From: Cymbidium sinense
Taxonomy: Eukaryota > Streptophyta > Magnoliopsida > Asparagales > Orchidaceae
Assembly (NCBI GenBank): GCA_021442155.1
Contig: CM038215.1
Span: 2,256,976 to 2,320,975 of the forward strand
Direction: 5' to 3'
Length of the DNA stretch: 64,000 bases
Part shown: piece after piece, positions 21,780-36,630 of the stretch
Position numbering within the stretch: the stretch's first letter is position 1
Layout of the letters: the number at the start of each line of letters is the position of its first letter
Notes under the pieces: generated by a model
What the model was told of the DNA's origin: nothing
The model's database searches: none
What the model saw: the letters and a program-made list of their open reading frames with translations, nothing else
Position numbers and translations under genes: made by a program

Positions 21780-24700
21780 CAATACCTAAATAAAATAAAA
21801 ACCTAAACCCTAAACTAAAAAAAAACCTAAACCTAAAATAAACAAAATAAAATAAACATAAACATAAATTAAAATAAACTAAACAAATATAAATAAAACC
21901 TAAACCTAAACCCTAAAATAAATAAAATAAAATAAACTAAAAAAACCTAAACTTAAACTAAAAAAAAATAAAACCTAAAACCTAAAAAAATAAAATAAAA
22001 TAAACATATACCTAAAATAAAAAAAAAACCTTAACCTAAAGAATAAAATAAAAAAAACTAAACTAAAAACTAAACATAAACCAAAAACCTAAACCCAAAA
22101 AATAAACTAAAATAAAAAAACCTAACCAAAAATAAATAAACCTAAAATAAATAAACTAAATTAAATAAAAATATAAAATATAAAATAAAATAAATAAAAA
22201 ATAAACTAAATAAACCTAAACCTACCGGTTTACTTAATTTAGAAAGAAAACCCTTAAACACTAAACCCTAAACCGTAAACTTTAAATCCTAAACCATAAA
22301 CCCTAAACCCTATGAGTTTACATAATTTAAAAAAAATAAAAATAAAAAACCCTAACCTTAAACCCTAAAATGAACCCTAAACCCTAAAACCTAAAACCCT
22401 AAACCCAAAATCCTAAAATGCTAAAAACCTAAACCTAAACTAAATAAAGTCTAAAAATAAAATTAAAAACTAAAAAAAAAAACAAAATAAAATAATAGAA
22501 ATAAATAAAATAAAAACCTAAACTAAAACCTAAACCTAAAAAGAAAGTAAAATAAAAAAAATGAAAACTAAACTAAAATAAAATAAATAAAACGCTAAAA
22601 TAAACTAAAAAAATAAAATAACTAAAAAATAAAAAACCTAAATAAAATAAAAACTAAATGTAAAATAAAAATAAAATTAACATAAAATAAAATAAAAAAA
22701 AATAATAACTAAATAAAAACCTAAACCTAAAAAATAATAAAAAATACAACATAAACCCTAAACTAAAAAAAGCATAAACCTAAAATAAACAATATAAAAT
22801 AAACATAAACTAAACTAAAATAAAATAAAATAAAATAAAACAAAACCTAAACCTAAACTAAATAAAATAAAATAAATAAAAATAAACCTAAGCCTAAAAA
22901 AAAAAACCTTAAAATAAATCTAAAATAAAACCTAAACCTAAACCTAGAAAATAAATTAAAAAACCTAAACCAAAACCTAAAATAAAAAATAAAACCTAAA
23001 CTTAAAAAATAAAATATAAAATAAACTAACAAAAAATAAACAAATCCTAAACCTAAACCTAAAATGAACTAAAATATAAATTTAAATAAAATAAATAAAC
23101 ATAAAATAAATTAAATAAAATTAAAATAAACCTAAAACCCTAAACCTAAAAGAAACCTTAAATCTAAACCCTAAACCCTAAACCCTAAAACTAACCTAAA
23201 CCCTAAACCCTAAACCTAAATAATAAACTTACAAACCCTAAATAATAAAACCTAAACTAACTAACCCCAATAAACTAAACCTTAAACTTAATCCTAAACC
23301 TAAACCCAATCCAACTAAACTCATAAAAAATAAACCCTAAACTAAATAACCTAAATAAAAAAATCTAAACTAAATTTAAATAAATTTAAATCAACCTAAA
23401 AAAACTAAACTTAAAACTAAAATTAATAAAACCCTAAACTTAAACCTAAACCTAAACTAAACCTAAACTATAACCTAAACTAAAAAGCCTAAACCTAAAA
23501 CCCCAACCTAAACCTAAATCTAAGATAAACCCTAAACCTAAACCCTAAAATCTAAACTTAAATAAAATAACTATAAAACTAAACCTAAAGAAATAAGAAA
23601 AGTTTAAAGTTTAAACCTTAACCTAAACTAACCCAAAACCTAAACCCTAAACCCTAAACCTAAACCTAAACCTAAACTAAACCTAAACCTAAAACCTAAA
23701 ACTAAACCAAACTAAATGAAATCTAAAATAAAATAAATAAAAACTAAATAAATATTAAAATAAAATAAACCTAAAATAAAACCTAATCCTAAACCTTAAA
23801 ATAAAATACAATAAACTAATAAAAACAAAATAAAATAAAATACATAAAAACATAAACTAGCCTAAAAAATTAAATAAACCTAAGAATGAAAAAGCTAAAT
23901 AAAATAAAAACTTAACATAAAGTAAAAATAAAATAAACTTAAAATAAAATAAATTAAAAACTAAATAAAAACCCAAACCTAAAAAATTAACCTTAAAATA
24001 AAACCAAAAAATAAATAAAAACTAGAACCTAAACCCAAACTAAAAAAAAACCTAAACCTAAAATAAATATAAAATAAACCTAAACCGAAACTAAAATAAA
24101 CTAAACAAAAATAAATAAAACCTAAACCTAAACTTAAACCTAAACCTAAACATAAACCTAAACTAAATAAAATAAAATAAAAAATAAACTAAATAAACCT
24201 AAACCTACCAGTTAACTTAATTTAAATAAATAAATAAATAAATAAAACCCTAAACCCTAAAACTAAACCTAAACCCTAAATTCTAAACCCTAAACCTAGA
24301 TAAACCCTAAAACCCTAAACCCAAAACCCACAAAATGCTAAAAGCCTAAATTTAAACTAAATGAAACCTAAAAGAAAAATAAAATGTAAAGAAAACCTAA
24401 ACCAAAACCTAAACCTAAACCAAAACCTAAAAAAAAAATAAAATAAAAAACAAAAACTAAACTAAAATAAAATAAATAAAACCATATACTAAACTAAAAA
24501 AAACAAAAAATAGAAAACCTAAATAAAATGAAAGTTAAACGTAAAATAAGAATAAAATAAACCTAAAATAAAAATAATAATAATAACTAAATGAAAACCT
24601 AAAGCCAAAAAATAAACTTAAAATATTACCTAAAAATAAATAAATAAATAAAACTTAAACACTAAACTAAAAAAAACATTAACCTAAAATAAACAAAATA

Positions 24701-26447
24701 AAATAAACCTATGCAAACTAAAATAAACTAAACAAAATAAATTAAATAAAATAAAATAAACTAAAATAAACCTAAACCTAAACTAAAAAAATAAAACCTA
24801 AAATTAACCTAAAATAAACCTAAAACCTAAATTTAAAAAAATAAAATAAAACCTAAACATAAACCAAAAATAAAATTAAACCTAAACCTATAAATATAAT
24901 AAAAATAAACTAAACTAATATAAGTGAAACCTACACATAAACCTAAAAAAGCCAAAATAAAAACCTAAACTAAAATAAATAAACTAAACTAAATAAAATA
25001 AACATATAAAATAAAATAAAATAAACTAAACTAACAAAAAATAAACTAAATAAACTAAATTTACTGTTTAAATGATTTTAAAACTAAACCTAAAACCCTA
25101 AACTAAATCATAACCTAAAATATTAAACCCTAATTAAAACTAACCCTAAACCCTAAATCAAACCTAAAAAAACCTAAAAGCCTAAATAAACCTAAACTAA
25201 TTAAACCCTAACCATAACCCTAAACCCTCCCTAAACCTAAACTAAACTAAACCTAAAACCCTAAATAAACTCTAAAATAATACACCTTTAAACCATAAAC
25301 TAAACTAAACCCTAGCAACCTAAACCCTAACCTAAACCCTAAACCCTAAACTAAACTATAAGCTAAAATAAACCTAAACCTAAAACTAAACCTAAACCCT
25401 AAACCCTAAACCCTAACCTAAACCCTAATCCCTAAAACCTTGAACCCTAAACCCTAAAAACCTAAAAACCTAAAAACCTAAAAACCTAAAAACCTAAACC
25501 TAAACTAAATGAAACCTAAAAAATAAACAAATAAATAAACATAAACCAAAATAAAATAATAAAAATAAAATAAAAAACCTAAACTAAAACAAAAACCTAA
25601 ACCTAAAATAAAATAAATAAAAAAGTAAAAATAAAATAAAATAATGTAAATAAAAACCTAAATTAAACTAAACAATAAAATAAACCTAAGAATAAAAAAC
25701 CTAAATGAAATAAAAATTTAACATAAAATAAAGTAAAATAAAATAAAATAAATGAAATCTTAAACCTAAAAAATAAACCTAAAAATAAATAAAAATATAA
25801 AACTTAAACCCTAAACTAAAACCTAAATCTAAAATAAAATAAAATAAGCAAATAAAATAAACTTAAAGATAAACTAAAATACTAAACTAAAATAAATAAA
25901 ACCTAAACTTAAAATAAACTAAACCTAAACCTAAACCTAAACTAAATAAAATAAAATAAACTAAAAATAGACCTAAACAAAAACTAAAAAACAAAACCTA
26001 AAAATAAACATAAAATAAAAACCTAAAACTTAAACCCAAAAAACTAAAATAAAAACCTAAACCTAAAGCTAAAAATAAAAAATAAAACTTAAACCTAAAA
26101 AATAAAATAAAAATAAAACTAACCTAAAAAATAAACTTAAACCTAAAAAATAAACTAAAATAAAGAACCTAAACTAAAATAAATAAACCTAAAATAAAAT
26201 AAAAAATAAAACCTAAACCCTAAACTAAAAAAAAAACAAAACCTAAAATAAACAAAATAAAATAAACCTTAACCTAAACTAAAAAAATTAAACTAAAATA
26301 GATAAAACCTTAAACTCTAAACCCAAACTCTAAACCATAAACCCTAAACCCCAAGCCCTAAACCTTAACCTAAAGTAACTAAATAAAATATAAATTAAAC
26401 CTAAACCCTAAAACCTAATAAACCTAAACCAAAACCAAAATCCTAAG
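21780..26447 (+). repeat. Telomere-like satellite array
   Basis: AT-rich CTAAA/AAATAAAAT stretches alternate with CCCTAAA blocks (22255-22420, 23130-23700, 24240-24340, 25090-25490). The terminal motif appears as ccggtttacttaattt at 22225 and ccagttaacttaattt at 24208, with a decayed form near 25060. The landmark cctaagaat(a/g)aaaaa occurs at about 23879 and 25685. The flank typical of GRP copies (taaagtaactaaat, aaaacctaataaa) precedes 26448. No gene is visible. Confidence 0.85.
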
Positions 26448-26880
26448 AATGGATAGAACCTTGAAAGTAGGAACATCACTCAACCGTGCTCGCCTAGATC
26501 ATGGAGGTGAAGTAGGCATATTATCACATTTATGGTGGGGGATCTAGTGGTGGTGGTGGTGGTCAAAGCAAGGTGGTTATGGGAGGAGTGATGGAGGTAA
26601 TGTGGTGGTGGTGGAGAGATCGGGATACAATGGTGGATCCCGCCACTAATCGAGGTATGGGAACTAGAGAAATTGAAGAATATCTGATTGGATCTACTAC
26701 TTATAGAACTATCTCTTTACAATAGAGATGTTTTTAGTTATCTAGGGTTTTAGGTTTGCTCTATGCATGCTCATTTTTTAACTATGTTGTCACTTGTGTC
26801 TTAAAAACTTGGTGAATTACTTGGTTGATGAAATCAAAAAGAAGAAATGTTGAATCTAAATTTATTTTTTGTTAAAAAAA
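26448..26880 (+). pseudogene. Glycine-rich RNA-binding protein retro-fragment, copy 4
   Basis: It starts AATGGATAGAACCTTGAAAG in place of AATGGGCAGAACCTTGATGG, so the NGQNLDGRN region is mutated. The glycine-rich part is shortened by several small deletions (GGTGGTGG runs near 26540, then GGGAGAGATCGGGAT). The 3' UTR is well conserved (ttggttgatgaaatcaaaaa, gaagaaatgttgaatctaaa) and ends in A7 at 26874-26880. No open frame remains. Confidence 0.75.
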
Positions 26881-27389
26881 CTAAAAACCCTAAACCCTAA
26901 AATAAAACTTGAACCCGAAACCTAAAACTTAAACCATAAACCCTAAACCCTAAAAAAAACTAAACCTTAAACACTAAACCCTAAACCCTAAAACTAAACC
27001 CTAAACCCTAAATCCCAAAACCCAAAACCCTAAACCCTAAGCCCTAAATAAAAAAAATAAATAAAATACTAAATAAACTAAACTATGTTTAATAAAAATA
27101 CCTAAACCTAAATAAACCCTAAACCCTAAAGTTACAACCTAAAACCTAAACTAAACCCTAAAAAACCTAAACTAAAAAACCTAACCCTAAACCTAAACCC
27201 TAAAAGCATAACCTAAAGGCCTAAACCCTAAAACCTAAACCCCAAACCCTAAACCCTAAACCCTAAACCATAACCTTAAATTATAAACCCTAAACACCAA
27301 ACCCTAAAACTTAACCTAAAGCAACTAAATAAATAAAAAAAATAAACCTAATTTTAAAACCTACAACCCTAAACCTAAACCTAAACCCT
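26881..27389 (+). repeat. Telomere-like repeats
   Basis: Mostly CCCTAAA and CCTAAA words with one AT-rich gap (27045-27110). The last 80 bases repeat the pre-GRP flank (taacctaaagcaactaaat). It separates GRP copies 4 and 5, the closest pair in the window. Confidence 0.85.
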
Positions 27390-27808
27390 ATGGATGGCGT
27401 AACCTAACAAGAACATCACCGCCAACTGTCCTAGATCCGAGGAGGCAAGGCACATTATCGGGTGATTTGGAGATGGATATGGAGCAAGTAGTGGTGGTTA
27501 TTGAGGTGGGGAGGAGCAGGCTGGTTGGTGGTGACGAAGGGAGAGATCGGGGATATGATGGTTGATCCTACAACTCAAGAGACTGAGGTGGTTCTAATGG
27601 GAACTGGAGAAACTGAAGAACTACCGATCCGATCTGCTACTTATGGAACTATGTATAATGGATGGTTCTAGTATCAGGGTTTTGATAATGCATGATCATT
27701 TTTTATCTATTTCATCACTTGTGTCTTAGAAAACATGGTGTGTTACTAGGTTGATGAAATCAAAAAAATGAAATGTTGAATCTAAATTTGTTATATGTTA
27801 AAGAAAAA
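27390..27808 (+). pseudogene. Glycine-rich RNA-binding protein retro-fragment, copy 5
   Basis: The start is rearranged (tggatggcgtaaccta) but continues aacatcaccgccaactg, equivalent to the RNITINQ segment. The glycine-rich portion has deletions. Past gggagagatcggggatatga the coding end is close to the consensus, reaching gggaactggagaaactgaag (DGNWRN and stop). The 3' UTR matches the other copies and ends in an A-rich stretch near 27800. Several frameshifts make it non-coding. Confidence 0.73.
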
Positions 27809-30800
27809 ATTGAAAAACTCTAAACCCTAAACTAAAACCTAAGACCTAAACCTAAAACCTAAAACCTAAACCCTAAATCCCAAACCCTAAATCTTAGAAA
27901 CCCTAAACCTTAAACCCTAAAACCTAAACCCTAAACCCTACACCCTAAATGCTAAACTAACCCTACACTCTAAAAAGCTAAAAACCTAAACCCAAACTAA
28001 ATAAAACCTAAAAATAAAATAAATAAAAAGACTAAACCAAAATAAAATAAAATAAAAACATAAACTTAAACTTAAACCTAAACCTAAACCCAAAAGAGAA
28101 TTAAATAAAATAAACTAAAATAAAATAAATAAAAGCCTAAACTAAACTAAAAATATAAAAAACCTAAATAAAATAAAACTAAACCTAAAATAAAAATAAA
28201 ATAAACCAAAAATAAAATAAAATAAAATAAAAACTAAAAAAAACTAAACCTAAAAAATAAACCAATAAATAAAACATAAAAATAATAAATAAAAACCTAC
28301 ACCCTAAACTAAAAAAAAATAACATAAACAAAAATAAAATAAACCTGACTAAACTAAAATAAACTAAACTAAAATAAATAAACCTAACCCTAAACCTAAA
28401 ATAAATTAAACCTAAACCTAATATTAAACTAAATAAATTAAAATAAACTAAAAATAAGCTTAAACATAAACTAAAAAAAAAACCTAGAAATAAACCTAAA
28501 ATAAAAAAAATTAAAACCTAACTAAAATAAAAATAAAAATAAACTAAAAAAACCTAAACCTTAAAAATAAACTAAAATAAAACCTAAACTAAAATAAATA
28601 AACCTAAATAAATTAAAATAATTAAATAAAATAATTCTAAATAAAATAAAAAATAAATTAAATTAAAATAAATAAGAAAATAAACTAAATATACTAAATA
28701 AACATAAACCTAAGTAAATTAATTTTTTAAAAAAATAAATAAAATAAAATAAATAACCCATCTGACAACCCTAAACCCCAAAACTAACCCTAAACCCCCT
28801 AAATCTGCAACCCGAAACCCTAAACCGTAAACCCTAAAACCCTAAACCCTAAACCATAAAACCCTAGACCCAAAAACCCTAAAATCAATAACCCTAAACC
28901 CTAAACACTAAACCCCAAACCCTAAACCCTAAACCCTAAACCCAAAACCTTAAACCCTAAACCCTAAACCTTAAAAATCTAAAAACTTAAAAACCTAAAC
29001 CTAAACTACATAAAACCTAAAAGTAAAATAAATAAACAAACCTAAACCTAAACCTAAAAATTAAATATAATAAAAAAAACTAAACTAAAAAAATAAATAA
29101 ATCTAAAAATAAAAAACTTAAATAAAATAAAAACTAAATTGAAAATAAAAATAAAATAAAATAAAATAAAATATAAACAAAATAAAAACCTAAACCTAAA
29201 AAATAAACCTAAAAAGAATGTAAAAATAAATAAAAAAAATAAAACCAAAACCCTAAACTAAAATAAAAAATTAAATAAAAACTAAACCAAAACTAAAATA
29301 AAATAAAGTAAATAAATAAAACCTAAACCTAAACCTAAAATATAATAAAATATAAACCCTAAACTAAATAAATAAAATAAACTAAAATAAACCTAATCCT
29401 AAGATAAAAAATTAAACCTAAAAATAAAGTTAAATAAAAACCTAAAACCTAATCCTAAAAAAATAAAATAAAAACCTATACCTAACCTAAAAGTAAAAAA
29501 TAAAACCTAAACCTAAAAAATAAAATAAAAATAAAACTAAACTAAAAAAATGATCATAAACTTAAACCTAAACCTCGAAAAGAAAACTAAAATTAAAAAA
29601 CCTAAACTAAAATAAATAAACCTTGAATAAATAAACTAAACTATATAAAAAAAATAAGCTTAAAGAAAAATAAAAAATAAAATAAATTAAAATAAATAAA
29701 AAATAAACTAAAATAAACTAAATAAACCTAAACCTACCAATTTACTTAATTTTTAAAAAATAAAAAAACCTAAACCTTGAACCCTAAACCATAAACCTTA
29801 AATTCTAAACCCTAAACCTTAAACACAACAACTAACCTAAACTAAACCCTAAACCTACAACCCTAAACCCTAAACTAAACCCTAACCTAACCCTGCTCTA
29901 AACCCTAAACTAACCCTAAAACCCTAACTAAACTTAACTCCATAACCTAATCCTAAAAAACCCTAAACCTAATAAACCCTAAACCTAATCCTAATCCCTA
30001 AACTAACCCAAAAGTTTAAATCTAAACCCTAAACTAAAGCTAAACACTAAACCCTAACTAAACCCTAAAACTTAAAACCCTAATCCTAACCCTAAACCCT
30101 AAACTATAAATTCTAAAGTTTAAATTAAAACCATAAACCTAAAACCCTAAACCTAAACCCTAAAATAAACTAAATAATAAACCAAAAAATAAAACCTAAA
30201 AATAAATAAAAAATAAAACCTAAACACAAAACTAAAAAAAACCTAAGCCTAAAATAAAAATAAAATTAACCTAAACCTACAATAAAATAAACTAAACTAA
30301 AATGAATAAAACCTAAACTTAAACCTAACTTAAACTAAACCTAAACCCTAAACTAAATAAAATAAAATAAACTAAAAATAAACTTAAACCTAAACTAAAA
30401 AAAATAAAACCTAAAAATAATCCTAAAATAAAAACCAAACACCTAAACAAAAAAAATAAAAAATAATACTTAAACCTAAAAAATATAAACTAAACTAAAA
30501 AATAAACATAAACCTAAACCTAAACATATAAAATAAATAGAAAAAAAATCTAAATTATAATAAATAAACTTAAAGTAGATAAACTAAACTAAATAAAAAT
30601 AAAAAAATAAAATAAACTAAAATAAAAAAAATATAAATAACTTAAATAAACATAAACTACCGATATTTAATTTTAAAACCCTAAACTAGTAACCTAAACC
30701 CTAAACTAAAACCCTAAACCTAAACTAAACCTCAACCTAACTAAAACCATAAACTATAAACCCTAAACCCTAAAAATCTAAACTAAACTAAACTAAACCT

Positions 30801-31122
30801 AAACCCTAAACCCTAAAACCTAAACCTAAAGCTAAAAGTTAAACTAACTAACCTAAACCTAAATAAACCTAACCCTAAACCTAAATAAAACCCTAAACCT
30901 AAAGTTTAAACACTAAACCATAAACCTAAACCTAAAACCTAAACCCTAAACCTAATCCTTAACCCTAAACCCATACAAAAAAAAACCCTAAAACCTAAAT
31001 CCTAAATGTTAAACCCAAACCCAAACCCCTAAACCCTAAATCAAAACTCCAAACCCTAAACCCAATCTAAAGTTAAATAAATTTAAAATCTAAACCTAAA
31101 ACCTAATAAACTAAACACTAAG
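27809..31122 (+). repeat. Telomere-like satellite array
   Basis: CCCTAAA-rich blocks (27815-27975, 28750-28975, 29765-30165, 30665-31080) alternate with AT-rich units. The terminal motif is clear at 29733-29754 (accaatttacttaattttt) and decayed near 28710 and 30650. The pre-GRP flank (taaagttaaataaat, aaaacctaataaac) lies at 31065-31115. No gene. Confidence 0.85.
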
Positions 31123-31550
31123 AATGGAAACTGACAAGTGAACATCACCATCAACTACCCAGATCTTGGAGGAGAAGGAGGCTATGGTCATCCAGGGTGG
31201 TGGGGGGATCTAGGTGTTGGTGGATATGGAGGTTAAAGCAGTGGTGGTTATGGAGGCCTGAGGATTGATGGAGGTTACCCATAAAATAAGGGAGAGATCA
31301 GGGATATGATGGTGGATCCGCCACTTGAGAGGCCGTTCTGATGGGACTAAAGAAATTAAAGAATGGGATCGACTGCTATTTATTGAACTTTCTTTACACT
31401 AGACAATTCTAGTTATATAATTTAATTTTATGCTGCTCATTTTACATTTATGTTATCGCTTTTGTCTTAGAAAACTTTGTGTGTTACTTCATTGATGAAA
31501 TCGAAAAGAAGAAATGTTGAATCTTAAATTGTTCTCTATTAAAATAAAAA
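31123..31550 (+). pseudogene. Glycine-rich RNA-binding protein retro-fragment, copy 6
   Basis: It starts aatggaaactgacaagtgaa and reaches catcaccatcaac, equivalent to NGQNLDGRNITIN with deletions. Glycine-rich words follow (ggtgttggtggatatggagg, cagtggtggttatggagg), then gggagagatcagggatatga. The coding end and 3' UTR are recognisable but more diverged (cattgatgaaatcgaaaaga, gaaatgttgaatctt). It ends in an A-rich run near 31541-31550. No open frame. Confidence 0.73.
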
Positions 31551-32380
31551 ACCAATAACAAAAAACCCAAGACTAAAACTTGAACCCTAAACCTAAAACT
31601 TAAACCATAAACCCTGAACCTTAAAACTCTAAACCTTAGAACCTAAACCCTAAACCCTAAACCCTAAACCCTAAATCCTTAAACCCAAAATCTTAAACCC
31701 TAAAACCTAAACCCTAAACCCAAAACCTACACCTAAACAAAATAAAATAAACCTAAACCTAAACTAAAATAAGCTAAACTAAAATAAATAAAACCTAAAC
31801 CTAAAGCTAAAATATACTAAACCTAAACCTAAATTGAAAAAATAAAACCTAAAAATTAACCTAAAATAAAAACCTAATACCTAAATATAAACAAATAGAA
31901 TAAAAATCTAAACATAAACCTAAAAAGAAAAAACAACATAAACCTAAAAAATAAAATAAAAATAAAACTAAACTAAAAAATGAACAAAAACCTAAACCTA
32001 AACCTAAAAATAAACTAAAATGAAAAACCTAAACTAAAATAAATAAACCTAAAATAAATAAACTAAACTAAAAAAAATAAAGAATAAAATAATATATAAA
32101 CAAAAACCTACCATTTTACTTAATTTTAAAAAAACCCTAAACCCTAAATTCTAAACCCTAAAACTAACCCTAAACCCTAAATGCTAAACCCTAAAACTAA
32201 CCCTAAACCCTAAATCCTAAAAAACCCTAAACCTAAACCCTAAATAATGAAAAAAAATTAAAATAAACCTAAAAAAACCCCTAAATGCTAAACTTTAACC
32301 CCTAAACCTAAAACCCTAAACCTTAAACCTAAACCATAACCTAAAACCTAAACTTAAACCCTAAACCTAAATCTAAACTA
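31551..32380 (+). repeat. Telomere-like satellite
   Basis: CCCTAAA-rich at 31565-31730 and 32130-32360, with an AT-rich unit between and the terminal motif at 32108-32128 (taccattttacttaatttta). Confidence 0.83.
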
Positions 32381-34576
32381 AATTAAATAAAATAAAACCA
32401 ATACCTAAGCCTAATCTAATAAATAAACTAAAACTAAATAAAATAAAATTAAATAAATAAATAAACTAAATAAAATAAGTTAAACTAAATAAACTTAAAC
32501 CTAAACTAAACTAAAATAAACTAAATTAAACTAAACTAAACCTAAACCTAATCCTAAACCTAAACCTAAACCTAAACCTAAACTAAATAAATTAAATAAA
32601 TAAACCTAAACTAAAAATAAACTAAATAAATAAACTAAGCTAAACTAAACTAAACTAAAGTAAAATAAACATAAACTAAACCTAAAACCTAAACTAAATA
32701 AACCTAAACCTAAATAAATAAATCAACTAAAATAAAATAAACTAAACCTAAACCAAAACTACAAATAAATAAACAAAACTAAACAAATAAACCTTAACTT
32801 AATAAACTAAATAAATAAATAAATCTAAATCTAAACCTAAATTAAACTAAATAAATAAACCTAAACTAAAATAAAAAATAAACCTAAACCTAAACCTAAA
32901 TAAAAACCTAAAACTAAACCTAAACATAAAAACCGAAATAAAAAAGAACCTAAACCTAAACCTAAACAAACCTAATAAACCTAAACTAAAATAAACATAA
33001 ACTAAAACTAAATAAAATAAAATAAAATAAACTAAAATAAATAAACCTAAACCTAAATAAAATAAACCTAAACTAAATAAACTAAAACTTAAATAAAACC
33101 TAAACCTAAATTAAATCTAAACCTAAACTTAAACTTAAACATAAATAAGTAAACCTAAACTTAAATAAAACCTAAACCTAAACCTAAACTATATAGACCT
33201 AAACCTAAACTAAAAAACCTAAACTAAATAAACTAAACTAAATAAAACCTAAACCTAAACCTAAACTAAATAAAAACTAAATAAATAAATAAAATAAACC
33301 TAAACCTAAATAAACTAAACTAAACTAAACAAAAAAAAAAATACTAAACTAAATAAATAAACTAAATAAAACCTGAAACCAAAACTAAAATAAATAAATA
33401 AACTAAACTAAACTAAACCTAAACCTAAACCTAAACCTAAACCTAAACCTAAAAATAAACTAAACTAAATTACACTAAACTAAATAAAACATAAACCTAA
33501 ACTAAATTAATAAACTAAATAAAATAAACTAGCTAAACTAAATTAAATAAATAAACCTAAACATAAAAAATAAACCTAAATAAATATAAAATAAAACTTA
33601 AACCTAAACCTAAACATAAATTTAAACCTAAACTAAACTAAAATAAATTAAAATAAATTAAAATAAATTAAAATAAAGTGAACTGAAAATAAACTAAATA
33701 AATAAAGCTAAACCAAAACTAAGCTAAAAATAAACTAAATAAATAAATAAAAAAATAAACCTAAACTATTCTAAACTAAACAAATCTAAACTTAAACCTA
33801 AACTAAACTAAATAATCTAATAAAAATAAACTAAATAAATACACCTAAACCTAAACTAAATAAATAAACTAAATAAAATAAAATAAAATAAACTAAATAA
33901 ACCTAAACATAAACTAAGTAAATAATCTAAATAAACTAAATAAAATTAAACTAAAATAAACCTAAACTAAATAAACCTAAAACTTAAACCTAAACTAAAC
34001 TAACCTAAACTAAAATAAATAAAATAAACCTAAACTAAAGTAAACTAAACTAAATAAAACCTAAAAAAAACCTAAACCTAAACCTAAACCTAAAACCTAA
34101 ACTAAAATAAACCTAAACCTAAAGCTAAACCTAAAAAAACTAAAACCTAAACCTAAACCTAAACTTAAGCTTAAACTAAAATAAACTAAACTAAACTAAA
34201 AAAAACCTAAACCAAAACCTAAAATAAATAAATAAATAAACCTAAAATAAACCTAAACCTAAACCTAAACTAAATAAACCTAAACCTAAGATAAAGCTAA
34301 AACTAAAAAATAAACCAAAACCTAAACCTAAACTAATCTAAATAAACCTAAACCTAAACCTAAACTAAACTAAACCTTAAAAAAAATAAACTAAATAAAA
34401 TAAAATAAATAAACTAAACTAAACCTAAACCTAATCCTAAACCTTAAATAAATAAAAAATAAACTAAATAAGTAAATAATCTAAATAAACTTAATCCTAA
34501 ATAAACCTAATCTAAACTAATTAAGTAAAAAAAATATACCTAAACTAAACTAAATAAACTAAACTAAAAACCTAAC

Positions 34577-36630
34577 TTAAAATAATCTGAATGAAACCTA
34601 AACCTAAATATTTAAAATAAACTAAATTAAATAAATAAGCCTAAACAAAATAAAATAAACTAAACCTAAAAATCTTAAACCTAAACCTAAACTAAAACTA
34701 AATAAACCTAAACCCTAAACCTAAACCTAAAAACAAACTAAACCTAAACCAAAATAAAACTAAATAAAACCTAAAAAAATTAAATAAACCCTAAACTAAA
34801 TAAATAAATTGAATAAATATACTAAATAAACCTAAAAAAAATAAAAAATAAATTAAACTAAATAAAGAATAAATAAAACCTAAACCTAAACCAAATCGTA
34901 AACCTAAAATAAAAACCTAAACATGACCTTAGCTGAAAATAAAAATAAAAATAAACTAAAATAAATAAATATAAACTAAATATAAAATAAACCTAAATAA
35001 ATAAAGTAAAAAATAAAATAAATAAATATAAACAAAAACTAAACTTAAACTAAATAAACCTACACCAAAACCTAAACCTAAACCCTAAACCTTAAATAAA
35101 ATAAAATAAAATAAAATAATCCAAACTAAATAAAACCTAATCATAAACCTAAACTAAACTAAAAAAGCTAAAAGTTAAATAAACAAATAAAAGTAAACCT
35201 AAACCTAAACCTAAACTAAATAAAACTAAAAACTAAGTAAACCTAAAAAATAAAATAAACTAAACTAAACTAAAATAAATAAACCTCAACCTAAATTAAA
35301 ATAAACCTAAAACAAACCTTATTAAATAAACTAAATAAACTAAACTAATAAAATAAAATTAGAATAAAATATAAATAAATAAACCTTAACCTAAAATAAA
35401 AAACTTAAACTAAATAAACTAAATAAACCTAAACCTAAACCTAAACCTAAATAAACTAAACTACAAATAAAAATAAACCTTAACCTAAATAAAAATATAA
35501 TAAACCTAAACTAAACCTAAACATAAAATAAAAACTAAATAAAACAAACTAAATAAAACCTAAACCTAAATAAAAATAAAACATAAACTAAATAAACCTA
35601 AATAAAAATAAAATAAAATAAACTAAATAAACCCTAAACTTAAATAAAACCTAAACCTAAACTTAAATAAAACCTAAACCCTAAACCTAAACTAAACTAA
35701 ATAAACCAAAAAATAAACCTAAACTAAACTAAATAAAATAAACTAAACTAAACTAAAAAACTTAAAATAAATAAACTAAATAAAAAGTAAATAAAACCTA
35801 AACCCAAAATAAACCTAAATATAAAAACCTAAACATAAATAAAGTTAAACTAAACTAAAATAAAACCTTAAATAAATACAAAATAAACTAAATAAACTTA
35901 AGCCTAAATAAACCTAAACCAAACTAAATAAATAAAAATAAAAATAAGTTAAATAAACCTAAACTAAACTAAATAAACTAAATAAAACCTAAATTAAAAT
36001 AAACTAAATGAAACTTAAACCTAAATATTTAAAATAAACTAAACTAAATAAATAAACCTAAACAAAATAAAATAAACTAAACTTAAACCAAAACTAAAAC
36101 TAAAAAAACCTAAACCCTAAACTTAAACCTAAAAATAAACTAAAACTAAACCTAAATAAAACTAAATAGAACCTAAACAAAAAATTAAATAAACCATAAA
36201 CTAAATAAATAAATTGAATAAATATACTAAATAAACCTAAATAAATAAAATAAAATAAAATAAAATAAAAACATTAACCTAAACCAAATCGTAAACCTAA
36301 AATAAAAACCAAAACATAAACCTAAGCTAAAAATAAAAGTAAAAACAAACTAAAGTTAATAAAATAATAAATTAAAATAAAATAAATAAAATAAAATATA
36401 TAAAAAATAAAATAAATATAAAATTAAACCTAAATAAATAAAGTAAGTAAAAAATAAAATAAATAAATAAATATAAACCAAAATTAAACCTAAACTAAAT
36501 AAACCTAAACTGAAACCTAAACCTAAACCCTAAACCCTAAATAAAATAAAACAAAATAAACCAAACTAAATAAAACCTAATCCAAAACCTAAATAAATAA
36601 ACTTAAACCTAAACCTAAATAAATAAATAA
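34577..36630 (+). repeat. Tandem duplication, about 1.4 kb unit, second copy interrupted
   Basis: Collinear landmarks recur: aaacctaaacctaaatattt at about 34596 and again near 36015; accaaatcgtaaacctaaaa at about 34891 and 36286; taaaactaaaaactaagtaa at about 35221 and, beyond the RTE insert, about 38688. The offset is 1.40-1.42 kb before the insert and about 3.4 kb across it, which equals 1.4 kb plus the 1.95 kb RTE. Confidence 0.7.
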